64,000 nt of DNA, from NCBI RefSeq assembly GCF_021513135.1, contig NZ_CP090981.1, positions 1,798,001 to 1,862,000 on the forward strand, written 5' to 3'. Shown here piece by piece: positions 19,693 through 29,023 of this stretch. A model generated the notes under the pieces. The model ran no database searches. It was not told where the DNA came from and saw only the letters and a list, made by a program, of their open reading frames with translations. This DNA is from Vibrio sp. SS-MA-C1-2 (GTDB taxonomy: Bacteria; Pseudomonadota; Gammaproteobacteria; Enterobacterales; Vibrionaceae). Within the stretch, counting starts at the first letter, position 1. Every line of letters starts with the position of its first letter. The translations under genes and the position numbers were made by a program.

Positions 19693-20727
19693 ATGGAAGG
19701 CAATGTACTAAAAATCACTAACTTAAGCTTAAATGTTGATACGCATATTGGGCAAGCTAAAATTCTTGATGATATATCCTTTGAGCTAAAAAAAGGAAAA
19801 ATCACCTGCTTAGTTGGCGAAAGTGGTTGTGGAAAGAGCTTGACTGCTTTAACTGTTATGGGGTTACAGCATCCAATTAACCAAACCTCCTCATCCTCAT
19901 CCTTAAGCTTTTCTGGTTCAATTTCATTTAATGATACTGAATTACTATCTCTAGATGAACCTCAATTTGAATTATTGCGTGGGCAAGATATTGCGATGAT
20001 ATTTCAAGAACCGATGACATCGCTTAACCCAACATTAACTATTGGTGATCAGTTAAAAGAGGCTGTCATAACGCATAATCCGTCTTTGTCGGAAAGCGTT
20101 GTTGAGGAGCTTGTTGTTGAAACTCTTCTAAAGGTTCAAATTCAAGGGAAAGATAGGCTAAAAGAATACCCTTATCAATTATCAGGTGGAATGCGTCAAA
20201 GAGTGATGATTGCGATGGCTATTATTAATAAGCCTAAATTACTGATTGCCGATGAGCCAACAACGGCTTTAGATGTCACAGTTCAAGCTCAAATAATCCA
20301 ATTACTAAAAAAATTACAAGAAGAAGAAGGGATGTCAATCCTCCTGATCACTCATGATCTCGGTGTTGTAGCAAATATTGCTGATGAGACCGTTGTTATG
20401 TACGGAGGGCAAATTGTTGAGCAAGGTAAAACATCTTTAATTCTAGAGTCACCGCAACATCCTTATATTATCGGCTTACTAAACTCTATTCCTCGTATTG
20501 GTGAGAATATCAATAAACTGAATACTATTGAAGGTTTAGTACCTCCTGTAACTGAAATGCCAAGTGGATGTCGTTTCAGAACACGTTGCCCAATGGCTCA
20601 GCCTCAATGTGAAAAGAAGCCATCAACAACTTACCATCAGAATGAACATAAAAGTACTTGTTGGTTTACTCCACTAGAGTCTTTTTTCACACTTAATGTG
20701 CAGGATGAAAGTAAATATGTCGCTTAA
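19693..20727 (+). CDS. Dipeptide/glutathione-type ABC transporter ATP-binding protein, DppD-like
   Basis: ABC ATPase of 344 residues that powers uptake of peptides or related compounds with its partner encoded next. Walker A is GESGCGKS, the signature is LSGGMRQR, and Walker B is LLIADEPTTALD. The C-terminal oligopeptide-transporter extension has the Cys-rich stretch GCRFRTRCPMAQPQC typical of DppD/OppD. It is the first gene of a six-gene unit: two ATPases, binding protein, two permeases and gamma-glutamyltransferase. Its 3' end overlaps the next gene by 11 bp. Confidence 0.9.
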   Translation: MEGNVLKITNLSLNVDTHIGQAKILDDISFELKKGKITCLVGESGCGKSLTALTVMGLQHPINQTSSSSSLSFSGSISFNDTELLSLDEPQFELLRGQDIAMIFQEPMTSLNPTLTIGDQLKEAVITHNPSLSESVVEELVVETLLKVQIQGKDRLKEYPYQLSGGMRQRVMIAMAIINKPKLLIADEPTTALDVTVQAQIIQLLKKLQEEEGMSILLITHDLGVVANIADETVVMYGGQIVEQGKTSLILESPQHPYIIGLLNSIPRIGENINKLNTIEGLVPPVTEMPSGCRFRTRCPMAQPQCEKKPSTTYHQNEHKSTCWFTPLESFFTLNVQDESKYVA

Positions 20728-21784
20728 TAATATTCTTGAAGTTAATCATTTAAGTAAGCAGTTTTTATTACCAGGAAAGCGAGTTTTAAATGCTGTTAAT
20801 AATGTCAGCTTCTCTGTAAAAGCCGGAGAAACATTAGCAATTGTGGGAGAGTCTGGGTGCGGAAAGTCTACTTTAGGACGTTTATTACTAAGACTGCATG
20901 AACCAAGTAGTGGAGAAGTTTTCTTTAAGGGGCAATCACTAATTGAGTTAGACAAAAAAGAGATGCGGAATGCCCGAAAAGATATGCAAATGATATTTCA
21001 AGATCCTTTTGCTTCTTTAAACCCTCGGATGACAATTAGAGATACTTTATCTGAACCATTGAAGATTCATCATAAATTAAAAGGCGATGAATTAGAGGAT
21101 GAAGTATTAGAGTTACTTAATCTAGTTGGACTAAATCCAAGTTATGCGAATCGCTACCCACAGGAATTTAGTGGGGGACAGCGACAAAGGATAGCAATAG
21201 CAAGAGCATTAGCAACAAAAGCCGAATTGATTATTGGAGATGAACCATTATCTGCATTAGATGTTTCTGTCCAAGCTCAAATCATTAATCTTTTAAATGA
21301 GTTAAAGGCTAAATTTGGTTTAACTTTAGTTTTAATATCTCATGATTTATCTGTTATTGAACATATGGCAGATAGAGTTCTTGTTATGTATCTTGGCGAA
21401 GTGGTTGAAAGTGGATCCAAAAATGAGATTTATTCTCAACCTAAGCATCCTTATACCCAAGCATTATTATCTGCGATACCTCACCCGGTTGCTGGTGGGA
21501 ATAGTATTTCACCTTTATTTGGTGAAATTCCATCACCTTTAGAGTTACCCAAAGGTTGTTTTTTTGCATCTAGATGTCGGTATGCAAAAGATGATTGTTT
21601 GAACCATCGAGTGGCTTTAAAAACAACAGATAAATTGCATAGATCAAGTTGTTTATATGAAAGTGAGATTATGGGTATAAATAGTCATGATTCTGTCAAT
21701 CAATATACACAAGAATATATTGAAAGAAGTGAGTTATATAAACATTTCTCTGCAAGCAAAAAAATTAAATTAGAAACAGTTTAA
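20717..21784 (+). CDS. Dipeptide/glutathione-type ABC transporter ATP-binding protein, DppF-like
   Basis: Second ABC ATPase of the system. Walker A is GESGCGKST, the signature FSGGQRQR and Walker B LIIGDEPLSALD, followed by the Cys-containing C-terminal extension CFFASRCRYAKDDC. I prefer the ATG at 20717 (MSLNNILEV), which follows AGGATG, over earlier GTG or ATG codons in the same frame. After the usual domain there is a tail of about 40 residues (SHDSVNQYTQEYIERSELYK) that is longer than in many DppF proteins. It works with the DppD-like subunit. Confidence 0.88.
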   Translation: MSLNNILEVNHLSKQFLLPGKRVLNAVNNVSFSVKAGETLAIVGESGCGKSTLGRLLLRLHEPSSGEVFFKGQSLIELDKKEMRNARKDMQMIFQDPFASLNPRMTIRDTLSEPLKIHHKLKGDELEDEVLELLNLVGLNPSYANRYPQEFSGGQRQRIAIARALATKAELIIGDEPLSALDVSVQAQIINLLNELKAKFGLTLVLISHDLSVIEHMADRVLVMYLGEVVESGSKNEIYSQPKHPYTQALLSAIPHPVAGGNSISPLFGEIPSPLELPKGCFFASRCRYAKDDCLNHRVALKTTDKLHRSSCLYESEIMGINSHDSVNQYTQEYIERSELYKHFSASKKIKLETV

Positions 21785-21807
21785 AACACAATAAATAAGG
21801 ATATTTT

Positions 21808-23304
21808 ATGAAGAAAGTATTAGCGGTGGCAATGCTGACATTGTCACCATTTGTTTATGCCAAAGATTTAACTATTGCGATTAATGCGGATCCTGATGCT
21901 CTTGATCCTGATACAAGCACCTCTATGGTTGGACGTGAAGTATTTACAAATATTTTTGATAAACTTATCGATATCAATCAGGATTTAAGTTTTAAACCAA
22001 TGCTGGCGACATCTTGGGCTTGGAGCACTGATATGAGAAGTCTAGAAATGACATTACGTGATGATGTTATTTTTCATGATGGATCTAAATTTAATGCCGA
22101 AGTTGTTAAATTTAATATTGATCGTTCAAAGAACATGGAAAGCTCTCGCCGTAAGGGGGATCTGAAAATTGTTGAAACTGTCGATGTTGTTGATGAATAC
22201 ACGGTTCGCTTTAACCTAAGTGAACCATTCTCACCACTTTTAGCTGCTTTAGCCGATAGATCTGGAATGATGGTTTCAATGACAGCGGCAAAACAGGCAA
22301 ATGAAGCGTTTTCTAAAATGCCAATTGGTAGTGGCCCCTATCAATTTGAGAGTCGTGTAGCACAGGACAAAATAGTGCTAGATAAAAATGACAGCTATTG
22401 GGAAGCGGATCATTACCACTTTGAGAAAGTCACTTATTTACCTCTTCCTGATACGACAATCCGTTTAGCTAATTTAAAGTCTGGTCAAGTTGATATTGCC
22501 GAACGAATAGCGCCAACAGATATAGCAAGCTTAAAATCTGAGGATAGATTAACACTAGTTGAAGCTGCAGGTATTGGCTTTAATGGGATTACATTCAACT
22601 TAGGTTACGGTCTAAATCAAGGTAAAGAGTCAGCTGTTAAAAATGCGGATGTAAGAAAAGCATTTGAATTATCGATTGATCGAAATATTGTTAATCAAGT
22701 TGTTTTTTCCAATCAATATATAGCTGGTAATCAGTGGGTCCCGCCTAATAGTAGCTTTTATGATAAAAATGCCACTTTTCCTGCAAGAGATATTACTGCG
22801 GCAAAACAATTATTAGAAAAAGCTGGAAAACCAAATCCAACGATTGATTTTATGGTGCCAAATACGACTGAAAACTTGCATATTGCTCAAGTAATACAAG
22901 CAATGGCTGGCGAAGCTGGATTTGTGTTGAATATTAAAGCAACGGAGTTTGCAACATCTCTCCAAAAACAGGCTCAAGGTGACTATGAGATGTTTTTAAT
23001 TGGTTGGAGCGGGCGAATAGATCCTGATGGTAATATATTTAGTTATTATTCTAAAGGTGGGGCTTTAAATGAAAATAATTATAACAATAATGATGTTCAA
23101 ACTTTAATTTCAAAAGCACGATCTGAAGATCAACATGAGATTAGAGTCGATCTCTATCAACAAGCGATGAAAACTGTCTTAAATGATCGTCCTTATCTAT
23201 ATCTTTATCATCCAAAATGGCAATGGGGTGTAAGCAAAGATATTACTGGTTTTAAGGGGTATGGTGATGGAATGCCTCGCCTTAGAGATGTAATTAAACA
23301 GTAA
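21808..23304 (+). CDS. ABC transporter substrate-binding protein, GsiB/DppA-like
   Basis: Periplasmic SBP family 5 protein of 498 residues with a short signal peptide ending near VYAKD (residue 19). Stretches DALDPDTSTSMVGREVFTNI, DGSKFNAEVVKFNIDR and GSGPYQFES resemble the glutathione-binding GsiB and heme/dipeptide-binding proteins. It is the binding component of the ABC operon. With the gamma-glutamyltransferase at the end of the unit, glutathione or another gamma-glutamyl compound is a reasonable ligand, but this is inferred from context only. Confidence 0.88.
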   Translation: MKKVLAVAMLTLSPFVYAKDLTIAINADPDALDPDTSTSMVGREVFTNIFDKLIDINQDLSFKPMLATSWAWSTDMRSLEMTLRDDVIFHDGSKFNAEVVKFNIDRSKNMESSRRKGDLKIVETVDVVDEYTVRFNLSEPFSPLLAALADRSGMMVSMTAAKQANEAFSKMPIGSGPYQFESRVAQDKIVLDKNDSYWEADHYHFEKVTYLPLPDTTIRLANLKSGQVDIAERIAPTDIASLKSEDRLTLVEAAGIGFNGITFNLGYGLNQGKESAVKNADVRKAFELSIDRNIVNQVVFSNQYIAGNQWVPPNSSFYDKNATFPARDITAAKQLLEKAGKPNPTIDFMVPNTTENLHIAQVIQAMAGEAGFVLNIKATEFATSLQKQAQGDYEMFLIGWSGRIDPDGNIFSYYSKGGALNENNYNNNDVQTLISKARSEDQHEIRVDLYQQAMKTVLNDRPYLYLYHPKWQWGVSKDITGFKGYGDGMPRLRDVIKQ

Positions 23305-23359
23305 TAGACTAAACTCACCAATTATTTTTAATTGGTGAGTCATTTAAAAGGGATTTTTT

Positions 23360-24313
23360 ATGCTTACATTTATACTTAAGCGATTGTTATCATCTATTCC
23401 AACCTTATTTCTTATATCTCTTATTATATTCATTTTGCAGAAAATGATACCGGGAGATCCTGCTTTAGTTTTAGCTGGTGAGGATAAGAGCCCTGAAGCT
23501 TTAGCTTATATTCGAGAGTTATATCATTTGAATGAGTCTGTACTGATGCAATATTTTTATTGGTTGAGTGGCGTAGTTCAAGGTGATTTTGGGACATCGA
23601 TAAGAACAGCACAACCTGTTATGGAACTTTTAATTTCAAAACTTCCAGTCACATTAGAACTTAGTCTTTTATCAATGCTAATTGCTCTTTTAATTAGTAT
23701 TCCAATGGGGGTTATTGCTGCTGTTAAAAAAAATTCCAAATGGGATGTTATATCTAGTTTTTTCGCCTTAGCTGGACAATCAATACCTAACTTTTGGCTA
23801 GGCTTTATGTTAATACTTTTAGTTTCTGTTCGATGGGGGGTATTGCCTGCATCTGGATATGTCAGTCCTCAAGAAGATCTACTGTTAAATTTACAAACAA
23901 TGATAATGCCTAGTTTAGTTTTGGGTACTGGAATTGCGGCTGTCTTATTTAGACATACAAGAGGGGCAATGTCTGAGGTTTTACATGCAGATTATATCCG
24001 CACAGCAAGAGCCAAAGGTGTAAATCGTTACATTATATTTATTAAGCATGGTTTAAAAAATGCAATTATCCCAGTGATTACACTCTCTACAATTCAATTT
24101 GGTGAATTAATGGGAGGAGCTGTTTTAACTGAACAAGTTTTCACTATTCCTGGGTTAGGGAAGCTAATTGTTGATTCTGTGTATAACCGTGACTTTCCTG
24201 TTGTTCAAGGCGTTGTTCTATTTTCTGCGCTCTCTTTTATTATTTGTAATATTTTAGCCGATGTTGCTTATTACGTATTTAATCCAAAACTTAGACATCA
24301 AGAGGTGGGGTAA
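23360..24313 (+). CDS. ABC transporter permease, DppB/GsiC-like
   Basis: Inner-membrane permease of 317 residues with about six hydrophobic segments. IPGDPALVLAGEDKSPEA after the first segment and the EAA-type cytoplasmic loop DYIRTARAKGVNRYIIFIKH mark it as the B-type subunit of dipeptide-family importers. The stop and the start of the next permease share one base (TAATG), showing translational coupling. Confidence 0.9.
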   Translation: MLTFILKRLLSSIPTLFLISLIIFILQKMIPGDPALVLAGEDKSPEALAYIRELYHLNESVLMQYFYWLSGVVQGDFGTSIRTAQPVMELLISKLPVTLELSLLSMLIALLISIPMGVIAAVKKNSKWDVISSFFALAGQSIPNFWLGFMLILLVSVRWGVLPASGYVSPQEDLLLNLQTMIMPSLVLGTGIAAVLFRHTRGAMSEVLHADYIRTARAKGVNRYIIFIKHGLKNAIIPVITLSTIQFGELMGGAVLTEQVFTIPGLGKLIVDSVYNRDFPVVQGVVLFSALSFIICNILADVAYYVFNPKLRHQEVG

Positions 24314-25200
24314 TGTCCAATATTAGTGTCCTACAGCCTAAAAGTAATTATAGATTTTTCACTTCTTTAAAAAACAACCGAACTTGGCTGAAATTTAAGG
24401 CAAATAAAGTTGGTTGGTTTGGGTTAATCGTGATTTTATCTTTTGCATTATTGGCAATATTTGCTCCTCAAGTTGCCCCTTATTCTCCAAATAAAGCGGA
24501 TTGGTTAGCTATACGGCAAGCTCCTTCATTACATCATTTAATGGGAACAGATGAATTAGGGCGTGATATTTTATCTAGGATACTTTACGGCGCAAGAGCA
24601 TCCTTAATGGCTGGATTTTTTTCTGTTGGTATCGCGGTGTTAATTGGTGTGCCCTTAGGAATGATAGCTGGGTATTTTGGCGGTCGTGTAGATGCAGTCA
24701 TATCTCGCTGTACAGAAGCAGTAATGGCAATCCCATCTTTAATTTTAGCTATTGCTATCGCGGCTGCTTTAGGGGCTAATTTAACGAATGCAATGATAGC
24801 TATTGGCTTAGCTAGTGTGCCGGTTTTTGTTCGTTTAGCGAGAGGGCAGGTATTATCCATTAAACATATTGAATATGTCGAAGCTGCAATATCTGTGGGT
24901 GTGTCACATACAGGGATTTTAATACGTTATATTTTACCTAATATATCTGCACCGTTAGTCATTCAAGTCACTCTCTCTTTAGCGAGTGCAATTATTGCTG
25001 AGTCAAGTCTATCATTTTTAGGTTTAGGACAGCAGCCTCCTGAGGCAAGTTGGGGAAGCATGTTGAATTCAGCTAAAGGTTTTTTGACTCAAGCTCCATG
25101 GATGGCAGTTTGGCCTGGATTAGCAATTTTTAGTGTAGTGCTAGCTTTTAATCTTTTGGGAGATGCATTAAGAGATGCATTTGACCCTAAATCACATTAA
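24313..25200 (+). CDS. ABC transporter permease, DppC/GsiD-like
   Basis: Second permease, 295 residues. GTDELGRDILSRILYGARAS is the hallmark of the C-type subunit, and VEAAISVGVSHTGILIRYIL is the EAA loop that contacts the ATPases. It pairs with the B-type subunit to form the channel. A gamma-glutamyltransferase gene follows after 10 bp. Confidence 0.9.
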   Translation: MSNISVLQPKSNYRFFTSLKNNRTWLKFKANKVGWFGLIVILSFALLAIFAPQVAPYSPNKADWLAIRQAPSLHHLMGTDELGRDILSRILYGARASLMAGFFSVGIAVLIGVPLGMIAGYFGGRVDAVISRCTEAVMAIPSLILAIAIAAALGANLTNAMIAIGLASVPVFVRLARGQVLSIKHIEYVEAAISVGVSHTGILIRYILPNISAPLVIQVTLSLASAIIAESSLSFLGLGQQPPEASWGSMLNSAKGFLTQAPWMAVWPGLAIFSVVLAFNLLGDALRDAFDPKSH

Positions 25201-25210
25201 GGATAATGAT

Positions 25211-26830
25211 ATGGATCTTCATTCACCTGTATACCCATTCTCTTCAGCGCGAAATGCTGTTTATGCAAAAAATGGGATGGTTGCAACCTCGCAACCTTTA
25301 GCGGCACAAGCTGGCTTATCAATTCTACAACAAGGTGGCAATGCCGTGGATGCTGCAATCGCGACAGCCGCTGCATTAACGGTGGTCGAGCCTACATCCA
25401 ATGGTATCGGAGGTGATGCTTTTGCTATTGTTTGGATGAAAGATCAATTGCATGGCTTAAATTCTTCTGGAAAGTCAGTCAAAAATTTAACAGCAAAGAT
25501 GTTAAAAGAGCAAGGACATTCAGAAATGCCCTGTTATGGCTGGGAACCTGTTACTGTACCTGGCGTTCCATCAGCATGGGCTGCACTTTCTGAGCGCTGG
25601 GGGAATTTATCTTTATTAGAATGTTTAGTCCCCGCTATTGAATATGCAAAACATGGCTACCCACTTTCGCCTACTTTGGCCAAATACTGGAAGAAGGCAG
25701 TTGAGAAGTTTAATAAAATTAGAATAGACCAGCCTGAGTTACCACTTTCTTCTTGGTTTGATACTTTTACTAAAGATGGCGTAGCCCCTCAACTTGGTGA
25801 TGTTTGGAAGTTAGAAGGCCATGCTCGCACCTTGAGAGAGATTGGTGAGACCGATGCGAAGTCTTTTTACTATGGTGATTTAGCTAAAAAGATAGTTGAA
25901 TATTCAGATAAAACTGGTGGTTATTTTACTCTTGATGATTTAAGTAAACACGAAGTGGAATGGATAACACCGGTATCGTTGAATTATCGTGGGTATGATT
26001 TTTGTGAAATACCCCCTAACGGACAAGGTATTATTGCTTTAATGGCAATGAATATTGCAAATAACCATGAATATAATAAAACTCGAAACGAGCTTGATCT
26101 TCATCTTCAAATTGAATCAATGAAGTTAGCTTTTGCTGATGGATTACATTATATTACTGACCCTGCTGATATGGATCTTTCTACTGATGATCTTCTATCT
26201 GTATCATATGGACAATCCCAAGCCAAAAAAATTAGCCATAAAGCTCAAGTGTTCACTCACGATAATCCTAAATCATCGGGCACTGTTTATTTGGCAACAG
26301 CGGATAAAGATGGGAATATGGTCTCTTACATACAAAGCAATTATATGGGGTTTGGTTCAGGGTTAGTGGTACCTGAAACAGGGATTAGTTTGCAAAATCG
26401 AGGTCATAACTTCTCATTGAATGAAAATGATGCAAATTATTTAAAACCAGAAAAGAAGACGTTACATACCATTATTCCTGGTTTTATTATGAAAGATGGT
26501 CAACCAATAGGGCCGTTTGGTGTTATGGGGGGATTCATGCAACCTCAAGGACACTTTCAAGTCGCGATGAACTTGATAGATTATAAGTTAAACCCACAAT
26601 CGGCTTTAGATGCGCCACGTTGGCAATGGATGAAAGAAAAAACTGTCTTAGTCGAGCAATCGTTAGATAATCATTCTATTTTATCTTTATTACAGCGAGG
26701 GCATGATATTAAAATTGAAGCTGAGTCTGGTGTGTTTGGACGCGGACAGATCATCGTTAAAGACCCAGAAACTGGTGTTTTAATTGGTGGTACAGAAGGA
26801 AGAACTGACGGAGCGGTTGCAAGTTATTAA
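25211..26830 (+). CDS. Gamma-glutamyltransferase family, no signal peptide (copy 1)
   Basis: Ntn-hydrolase of about 539 residues that cleaves gamma-glutamyl bonds, as in glutathione. The start is the ATG at 25211, preceded by AAGGATAATGAT. No signal peptide is present, so the enzyme should act in the cytoplasm, like YwrD-type proteins and unlike periplasmic E. coli Ggt. GGNAVDAAIATAAALTVVEP marks the large subunit. The self-cleavage nucleophile is expected to be the Thr in SSGTVYLATADKDG (about residue 358), which starts the small subunit. GFGSGLVVPETGISLQNRG follows. As last gene of the ABC operon it probably hydrolyses the imported compound. It has a close paralogue at 31172-32785. Confidence 0.87.
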   Translation: MDLHSPVYPFSSARNAVYAKNGMVATSQPLAAQAGLSILQQGGNAVDAAIATAAALTVVEPTSNGIGGDAFAIVWMKDQLHGLNSSGKSVKNLTAKMLKEQGHSEMPCYGWEPVTVPGVPSAWAALSERWGNLSLLECLVPAIEYAKHGYPLSPTLAKYWKKAVEKFNKIRIDQPELPLSSWFDTFTKDGVAPQLGDVWKLEGHARTLREIGETDAKSFYYGDLAKKIVEYSDKTGGYFTLDDLSKHEVEWITPVSLNYRGYDFCEIPPNGQGIIALMAMNIANNHEYNKTRNELDLHLQIESMKLAFADGLHYITDPADMDLSTDDLLSVSYGQSQAKKISHKAQVFTHDNPKSSGTVYLATADKDGNMVSYIQSNYMGFGSGLVVPETGISLQNRGHNFSLNENDANYLKPEKKTLHTIIPGFIMKDGQPIGPFGVMGGFMQPQGHFQVAMNLIDYKLNPQSALDAPRWQWMKEKTVLVEQSLDNHSILSLLQRGHDIKIEAESGVFGRGQIIVKDPETGVLIGGTEGRTDGAVASY

Positions 26831-26862
26831 CGAGGTGAATCATTCTAGTTATAATTAATTGA

Positions 26863-26990
26863 TATCTCGTTATTACTTGAAGTTGCTAGGTTGTTGGCGT
26901 CGCTCATTCGCTCCAATCATATAGTACACCTATACTCATGGAGCCTCACTCACTTGCCGCCTACTAGCAACGCCAATTATTTTAGGTATA
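26863..26990 (+). repeat. Dispersed palindromic repeat, full length
   Basis: A 128-bp copy with the left end drifted to TATCTCGTTATTACTTGAAG and an intact right end CTACTAGCAACGCCAATTAT then AGGTATA. Confidence 0.87.
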
Positions 26991-27028
26991 GTATTGCGTT
27001 GCTATTTTATTTTTAGCAACGCAATACT
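26990..27028. terminator. Perfect 15-bp inverted repeat
   Basis: AGTATTGCGTTGCTA and TAGCAACGCAATACT pair perfectly around a 9-base T-rich loop. It abuts the end of the repeat copy and lies between convergent genes. No T-run follows on the plus strand, so it may stop transcription only weakly. Confidence 0.6.
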
Positions 27029-27049
27029 ACTGTCATCATATTACGGCGA

Positions 27050-27215
27050 TTCTTGAAGTTACTAGGGTTGTATATTAATAAAAAAATGAAACCTACAGTT
27101 GTTTGTCCCATCATTTACTATAACTATAACTATAACTATAACTATAACTATACCCATACTCATTGAATTTCATGTGCTTTCGACTATTAGCCACTCTAAT
27201 TATTGGCGTTATATA
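27050..27215 (+). repeat. Degenerate repeat copy with embedded microsatellite
   Basis: It begins TTCTTGAAGTTACTAGGGTTG and ends with ATTAGCCACTCTAATTATT then GGCGTTATATA, matching the two ends of the dispersed repeat. The middle is replaced by unrelated sequence and the ACTATA tandem repeat. The stop codon of the GntR gene lies inside its right end. Confidence 0.6.
27117..27152. repeat. Hexanucleotide tandem repeat (ACTATA)x6
   Basis: Six perfect direct copies of ACTATA span 36 bp. The unit could be seeded by the ACCTATAC sequence present in the middle of intact repeat copies. Confidence 0.9.
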
Positions 27216-27871
27216 CTGACACTCTCTGATGCTTCTTGTAATGAGTTAATCGCAGATTGGCAAGATAGTTCGATATGTTCAACTAGAATTTTTGTTGCTT
27301 TATCTATATCACGATTTAAAGCACATTGAAGCAATTCATAATGCTGTTTGTCTAATGTCTTTCTTATTAGAACGTCTGAACCGTTAATGCTGCGATATTT
27401 ATTTAAAGCAAGATTTAACTGAGTCGAAAAATTGATTAGATAATGGTTTGTACTCCCTGAAAGTAAAATTGAATGAAATGCTTCATGAGCGTAACTCCAC
27501 TCTTCTAAGGTCTCAGGTGCTAATGAATATTTTTCTAATTTATGGTGAGCACTTATTAGCTTAGCTTCCCAATCTATATCTCCATTTTTTAATGATAATT
27601 TTAGGGCTTCACTTTCGATTAATACCCTCCCATTTTTAATATTTAAAATATCGTCAAGGCTTAAGTGAGGAATAGAGTAGCCCTTGTTAATCTCTTGATT
27701 GAGCAATCCTTGTGCAGCTAGTTGACTAAGCGCTTCTCGAAGAGGGGCTAAACTAAAATTATATTCTGCTTTTAAATCGCTGATTTTTAGTTTTTCACCC
27801 GGTAAATATTGGCCTTTCATAAGATTATTCTTTATTTCTCGATAAACTAGCGTGCTTTTTGTTTGTTTCAT
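27209..27871 (-). CDS. GntR family regulator with FCD domain (paralogue)
   Basis: Regulator of 220 residues with a GntR winged helix (VYREIKNNLMKGQYLPGEKL, LSLAPLREALSQLAAQG) and an FCD ligand domain. It has the same architecture and many of the same positions as the regulator at 18862-19545, including LSLDD, DWEAKLISAHHKL and the closing helix. It is divergent from the TctCBA/gamma-glutamyltransferase operon, with a 14-bp palindrome centred on ATCGAT in the spacer, as in the first module. It probably controls that operon; the effector is unknown. Confidence 0.85.
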   Translation of the reverse strand: MKQTKSTLVYREIKNNLMKGQYLPGEKLKISDLKAEYNFSLAPLREALSQLAAQGLLNQEINKGYSIPHLSLDDILNIKNGRVLIESEALKLSLKNGDIDWEAKLISAHHKLEKYSLAPETLEEWSYAHEAFHSILLSGSTNHYLINFSTQLNLALNKYRSINGSDVLIRKTLDKQHYELLQCALNRDIDKATKILVEHIELSCQSAINSLQEASESVSI

Positions 27872-27939
27872 TCCCTGATGCCTTTTTTCATAATTGTTGA
27901 CTTTGTTACTAATAATCGCTAATTTGCATTAATTATTAC

Positions 27940-27953
27940 AATAATCGATTATT
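27940..27953. promoter_or_regulatory. Candidate GntR operator
   Basis: Perfect 14-bp palindrome AATAATCGATTATT, 32 bp before the TctC start codon. It shares the ATCGAT core with the palindrome at 19644-19661 in front of the first module. A further half-site AATAATCG lies at 27911-27918. Confidence 0.6.
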
Positions 27954-27985
27954 TATTAAAAATATACATTCACAGGGATGATTTA

Positions 27986-28957
27986 ATGTTAAAAAATAAA
28001 TTAGCTTTATCGGCAGCGCTTGTTTTAGGCGCTTTTTCTACTAATAGCTTTGCAAGTGATGAGATTCGTTTGCCTTGTGGAACAGCGAAATTAATTGTGC
28101 CTTGGGGCGCTGGTGGTGGAACGGATATTATTTTTCGTACCATCGTTGAAGAGGCAAATGCTCAAGGCATCAAGCCACAATTACAAGTTGTTAATATGCC
28201 TGGTCGTAGTGGCAATAAGGGTTCAAAGAAATTCTTGAAAACCCGAAAGAATGGTTGTGAGTTATTAGCTATTCACCAATCAGTGATGACAAGTTATCTT
28301 GGCGGACAAGCAAAAGTAAATTGGGATGGGTATCTACCTGTTGCACAGTTAACAGAAACGGCTGAATATATCGGTGTGAATGGACAGCAGCCATATTCAA
28401 CACTTGCTGAGCTGCAAACTTATGCAAAAGCTAACCCTAATACTGTTGTTGCCGCTGGTTCATTAGGATCTACATCACACTATACAATGTTGATGTTAGA
28501 AGAGGCGTTAAATGTTAAGTTTCGTCATGTTTCTTATGATGGTACACGTGAACGTACGACGGCACTACTTTCAGGAAATGCACACATTGGTCTATCAAAT
28601 CTAACCTCTTCTCGTAAAAATGTTGAGACCGGTGCAATTAAATTATTAGCAACAACGTCAGAAGATCGCCAAAAGCAGATGCCAGATGTTCCATCTGTTA
28701 TGGAGCAAGGGTTTGATGTTGAATTCGGTGTACGTCGAGGTGTCGCTCTACCAAAAGGGACATCACCTGAAATTGTTGCCTATTATGAAGAAGTATTTGC
28801 GAAAGCAGTTGCAAGCACAAAGGTTAAAGAAACACTACGAATTAAAGGTACTGAAGTTAAATACTTAGCTTCTAATGATTATTCTCAATCTTTAGGGCAA
28901 GAGTTTGGATCTTGGGAAGCACTTGCCAAGCAAGTTGGCATTTATAACGTAAAATAA
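27986..28957 (+). CDS. Tripartite tricarboxylate transporter receptor, TctC/Bug family
   Basis: Periplasmic solute receptor of 323 residues with a signal peptide ending near NSFASDE. The binding loop LIVPWGAGGGTDIIFR and the stretch GSLGSTSHYTMLMLEEAL are typical of the TctC/Bug family, whose members bind carboxylates such as citrate, aspartate or glutamate. It is the first gene of a TctC-TctB-TctA-gamma-glutamyltransferase-chromate-transporter unit. A gamma-glutamyl compound or glutamate-like acid is a possible ligand by context. Confidence 0.9.
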   Translation: MLKNKLALSAALVLGAFSTNSFASDEIRLPCGTAKLIVPWGAGGGTDIIFRTIVEEANAQGIKPQLQVVNMPGRSGNKGSKKFLKTRKNGCELLAIHQSVMTSYLGGQAKVNWDGYLPVAQLTETAEYIGVNGQQPYSTLAELQTYAKANPNTVVAAGSLGSTSHYTMLMLEEALNVKFRHVSYDGTRERTTALLSGNAHIGLSNLTSSRKNVETGAIKLLATTSEDRQKQMPDVPSVMEQGFDVEFGVRRGVALPKGTSPEIVAYYEEVFAKAVASTKVKETLRIKGTEVKYLASNDYSQSLGQEFGSWEALAKQVGIYNVK

Positions 28958-29023
28958 TATTTGAATAATTTTGGGGTGTAGAGTTATACCCCTTTATTTG
29001 AAAAAGTTCGTTAAGGAGATAAT

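Larger units (their letters stand above)
26831..27208. other. Gene-free spacer filled with repeats
   Basis: This 378-bp spacer between the convergent gamma-glutamyltransferase and GntR genes is made of a full repeat copy, a perfect 15-bp inverted repeat, and a second degenerate copy interrupted by a hexanucleotide tandem repeat. Short open frames in it are repeat-derived. Confidence 0.75.

Noticed and set aside
24585-24860. Antisense open frame inside the DppC-like gene
   Set aside because: It is a frame shadow of a clear permease gene, low in complexity, with no start signal.
27117-27152. Short direct repeats as a possible CRISPR array
   Set aside because: Units are 6 bp with no spacers and no cas genes are near; it is a simple microsatellite.
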